A stretch of 6,572 nt of DNA from an uncultured Sphingobium sp. Its GTDB lineage: Bacteria > Pseudomonadota > Alphaproteobacteria > Sphingomonadales > Sphingomonadaceae. Of the stretch, positions 4,964-6,572 are shown in pieces. Position 1 is the first letter of the stretch; each line of letters opens with the position of its first letter. The notes under the pieces were generated by a model. That model had not been told where the DNA came from and did not search any database. It saw nothing but the letters and a program-made list of their open reading frames with translations. The stretch is taken from contig CAMLFF010000184.1 in NCBI GenBank assembly GCA_946479185.1, positions 1 through 6,572 on the forward strand, written 5' to 3'. The position numbers and the translations under genes are program-made.

Positions 4964-6572
4964 ATGTCCGGTGGCCAGGTCAGCCATGTGCTGAAAGTTG
5001 CGAAAAAGAAGGACGTCATCGTCGTCGGCGGTGGCCCCGCTGGCTGCGTCGCCGCCCTCGCCGCTGCCCGCGCAGGCGCTGACGTGATGCTTATCGAGCG
5101 CGTGGCGTATCTGGGCGGAATGATGACCGGCGGCGGCATCGGTGGCATCGGCATCAATGGCTATATCATCGAGAAGGGCATTGGCACGCCGGTCGTCAAA
5201 GGCATCTCGCTCGAAATCCTGCACCGCGCCCAGGCCATTGGCGCCGCGCCTCCGGGCGATCCAATCGCGCGCCACCCCACCGATTCCGTGATGATGGTAA
5301 GCCTGCTCGATGAAATGATGGAAGAAGCAGGCGTTGAAGTCCTGTTCAACACGATGGTGTTCGATGCCGTGATGGAGGGCGACACGATCAAGGGCGTCGC
5401 CATTGCCAACAAATCCGGCGGCCAGATCATCCTTGCCGATGTGGTGATCGATGCCTCTGCCGACGCGGACATTGCCGCCCGCGCTGGTGCGCCGTTCAAT
5501 CATGGCCGCGAGGAAGATGGACGCCATCATGGCGGATCGATGGACATGCAGATCAGCGGCATCGATACGGATCGGCTGATCGAGTGGCTGCGCAACCAGC
5601 CCCTGCTCAGCGATGACGAGCGCGCCGAGCTGGACCGCGAACGATCCGAGCTGATGGGCGGCGGACGACCCACCAACACGTATAAATCACTCAGCGGCGA
5701 GACGCTTTACAGCGAGCCGCTCGTCCAGCCGACCGATTGGGACGAGGTGGACCGCATCCGCACGTCAGGCGGCATTCCGCGCCTGCGCCTCTCTCCCGCA
5801 GCGGGCGGACCCATCCCCGGCAAGGCCACCGCGCCCAAGGTGGATGGCAAATATGTGCCGCTCCCTGCCGGTTTTGATCGCGAGTGGGTGGAGTATATCA
5901 AGGCCGGGAAAGTGCCGCTGCTTTATGGCGCGGCAGAGCCCGTCTATCCCCCGCCCCGCTTCGGCAATATCGGCATCTTCCGCCACGGCAAGATGCGCGA
6001 CGGTCAGATGATGTCCGGCGTTTATGAGGTCTGGTATGACCATACCGACGAAGCAGAAGTCAGCAAATCGCTCATCTACCGCCGCAAGCTGAACCGGGTA
6101 TATTTGAACTTCCTCCGCGAGCGCATCCCCGGCTTCGAGAATGCCTATATCGTGATGGAAACCCCCACCGGCGGCGCACGCGAAGGGCGGCGGATCATTG
6201 GTGATTATATCCTCACCGAGCATGATGTGCTCGCAGGCCGACGCTTCCCCGATGCCATCGCCATCGGCGGCCCCCGCGGGCCGGACCTGCATAGCGTAAC
6301 GGGCCTATGGGGCGACGGCGTCGCCTCGCCTTTCAAGCAGCCCTATGACATTCCCTATCGCTGCCTGCTGCCCCGCCATGTCGAGGGACTGCTCGTCGCA
6401 GGGCGCTGCGCCTCAGCCACCTTTGCCGCGCTAGGCGCAATCCGCGATCAGGCGACTTGCATGTCGATGGGCGAAGCAGCGGGAACGGCTGCCAGCATGG
6501 CGGTGCGCGAGGGCGTCACGCCGCGCGAAGTCGATATCCACAAGCTGCAAGAGGCGCTGCTCGATGGTGGCG
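4964..6572 (+). CDS. FAD-dependent oxidoreductase, FAD_oxidored (PF12831)-like (partial, open at right edge)
   Basis: A soluble flavoprotein of which 536 residues are visible; no stop is reached. The N-terminal Rossmann fold has DVIVVGGGPAG (17-27, GxGxxG-type loop 22-27) and E45 (LIERVAYLGG) as the expected ribose-binding acid, followed by MMTGGGIGGIG. VVIDASADADIAARAG is the second FAD-contact segment. The C-terminal block IPYRCLLPRHVEGLLVAGRCASA (463-485), followed by AIRDQATCMSMGEAAGTAA, is characteristic of this family. The start at ATG 4964 has AGGAG (4952-4956) seven bases upstream. There is no NAD(P)H/[2Fe-2S] reductase module, so it is unlikely to be the electron donor of the Rieske enzyme; it more likely oxidises or reduces a pathway intermediate. 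It is in the same direction as the regulator and carries its own candidate operator. The substrate is unknown; family members are mostly uncharacterised. Confidence 0.88.
   Translation, partial: MSGGQVSHVLKVAKKKDVIVVGGGPAGCVAALAAARAGADVMLIERVAYLGGMMTGGGIGGIGINGYIIEKGIGTPVVKGISLEILHRAQAIGAAPPGDPIARHPTDSVMMVSLLDEMMEEAGVEVLFNTMVFDAVMEGDTIKGVAIANKSGGQIILADVVIDASADADIAARAGAPFNHGREEDGRHHGGSMDMQISGIDTDRLIEWLRNQPLLSDDERAELDRERSELMGGGRPTNTYKSLSGETLYSEPLVQPTDWDEVDRIRTSGGIPRLRLSPAAGGPIPGKATAPKVDGKYVPLPAGFDREWVEYIKAGKVPLLYGAAEPVYPPPRFGNIGIFRHGKMRDGQMMSGVYEVWYDHTDEAEVSKSLIYRRKLNRVYLNFLRERIPGFENAYIVMETPTGGAREGRRIIGDYILTEHDVLAGRRFPDAIAIGGPRGPDLHSVTGLWGDGVASPFKQPYDIPYRCLLPRHVEGLLVAGRCASATFAALGAIRDQATCMSMGEAAGTAASMAVREGVTPREVDIHKLQEALLDGG

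Noticed and set aside
4889..5530. Minus-strand open frame of 213 codons opposite the start of the FAD gene
   Set aside because: His/Asp-rich shadow that would run across the candidate operator; the plus strand has the FAD-binding motif and a good ribosome binding site.
4964..6572. FAD protein as the reductase partner of the Rieske oxygenase
   Set aside because: It has only the FAD-binding fold of the FAD_oxidored type, with no NAD(P)H-binding reductase domain and no [2Fe-2S] cysteine cluster.

Overview
The window (about 60% GC by eye, with AT-rich islands only between genes) looks like an alphaproteobacterial catabolic locus. Codon use and the mix of families (phthalate-type Rieske oxygenase, MFS carrier, FCD regulator) suggest a sphingomonad such as Sphingobium or Novosphingobium; this assignment is inference from style, not a marker gene.

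Layout: a leftward gene set (Rieske oxygenase 3971-2646, serine-glyoxylate-type aminotransferase 2649-1465, MFS transporter 1453 to the left edge) diverges from a rightward set (GntR/FCD regulator 4149-4892, FAD-dependent oxidoreductase 4964 to the right edge). The Rieske and aminotransferase genes overlap by ATGA, and the MFS gene follows after 11 bases, so these three look like one operon. The 177-base divergent region and the 71-base gap before the FAD gene are the only non-coding stretches. Both are AT-rich and share an 11-base half-site, roughly AACYRTAATAT, arranged as inverted repeats, so one regulator (most simply the FCD protein encoded between them) probably controls both transcription units.

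Working model (inference): the MFS protein imports a small organic acid or aromatic acid; the Rieske enzyme hydroxylates or demethylates it; the aminotransferase and the FAD enzyme process nitrogen-bearing or redox intermediates; the FCD protein senses substrate or product. The substrate cannot be read from the sequence, and no ferredoxin or reductase for the Rieske enzyme is present.

The strangest feature is at the left edge. The MFS reading frame continues without a stop, from inside its twelfth membrane segment, into sequence that is recognisably a sugar-type ABC transporter permease (RbsC/BPD_transp_2 family). This is either a real gene fusion by deletion or a chimeric assembly; both ends of the window are open reading frames cut by the edge. 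No RNA genes, insertion sequences, CRISPR arrays or clear intrinsic terminators were seen.
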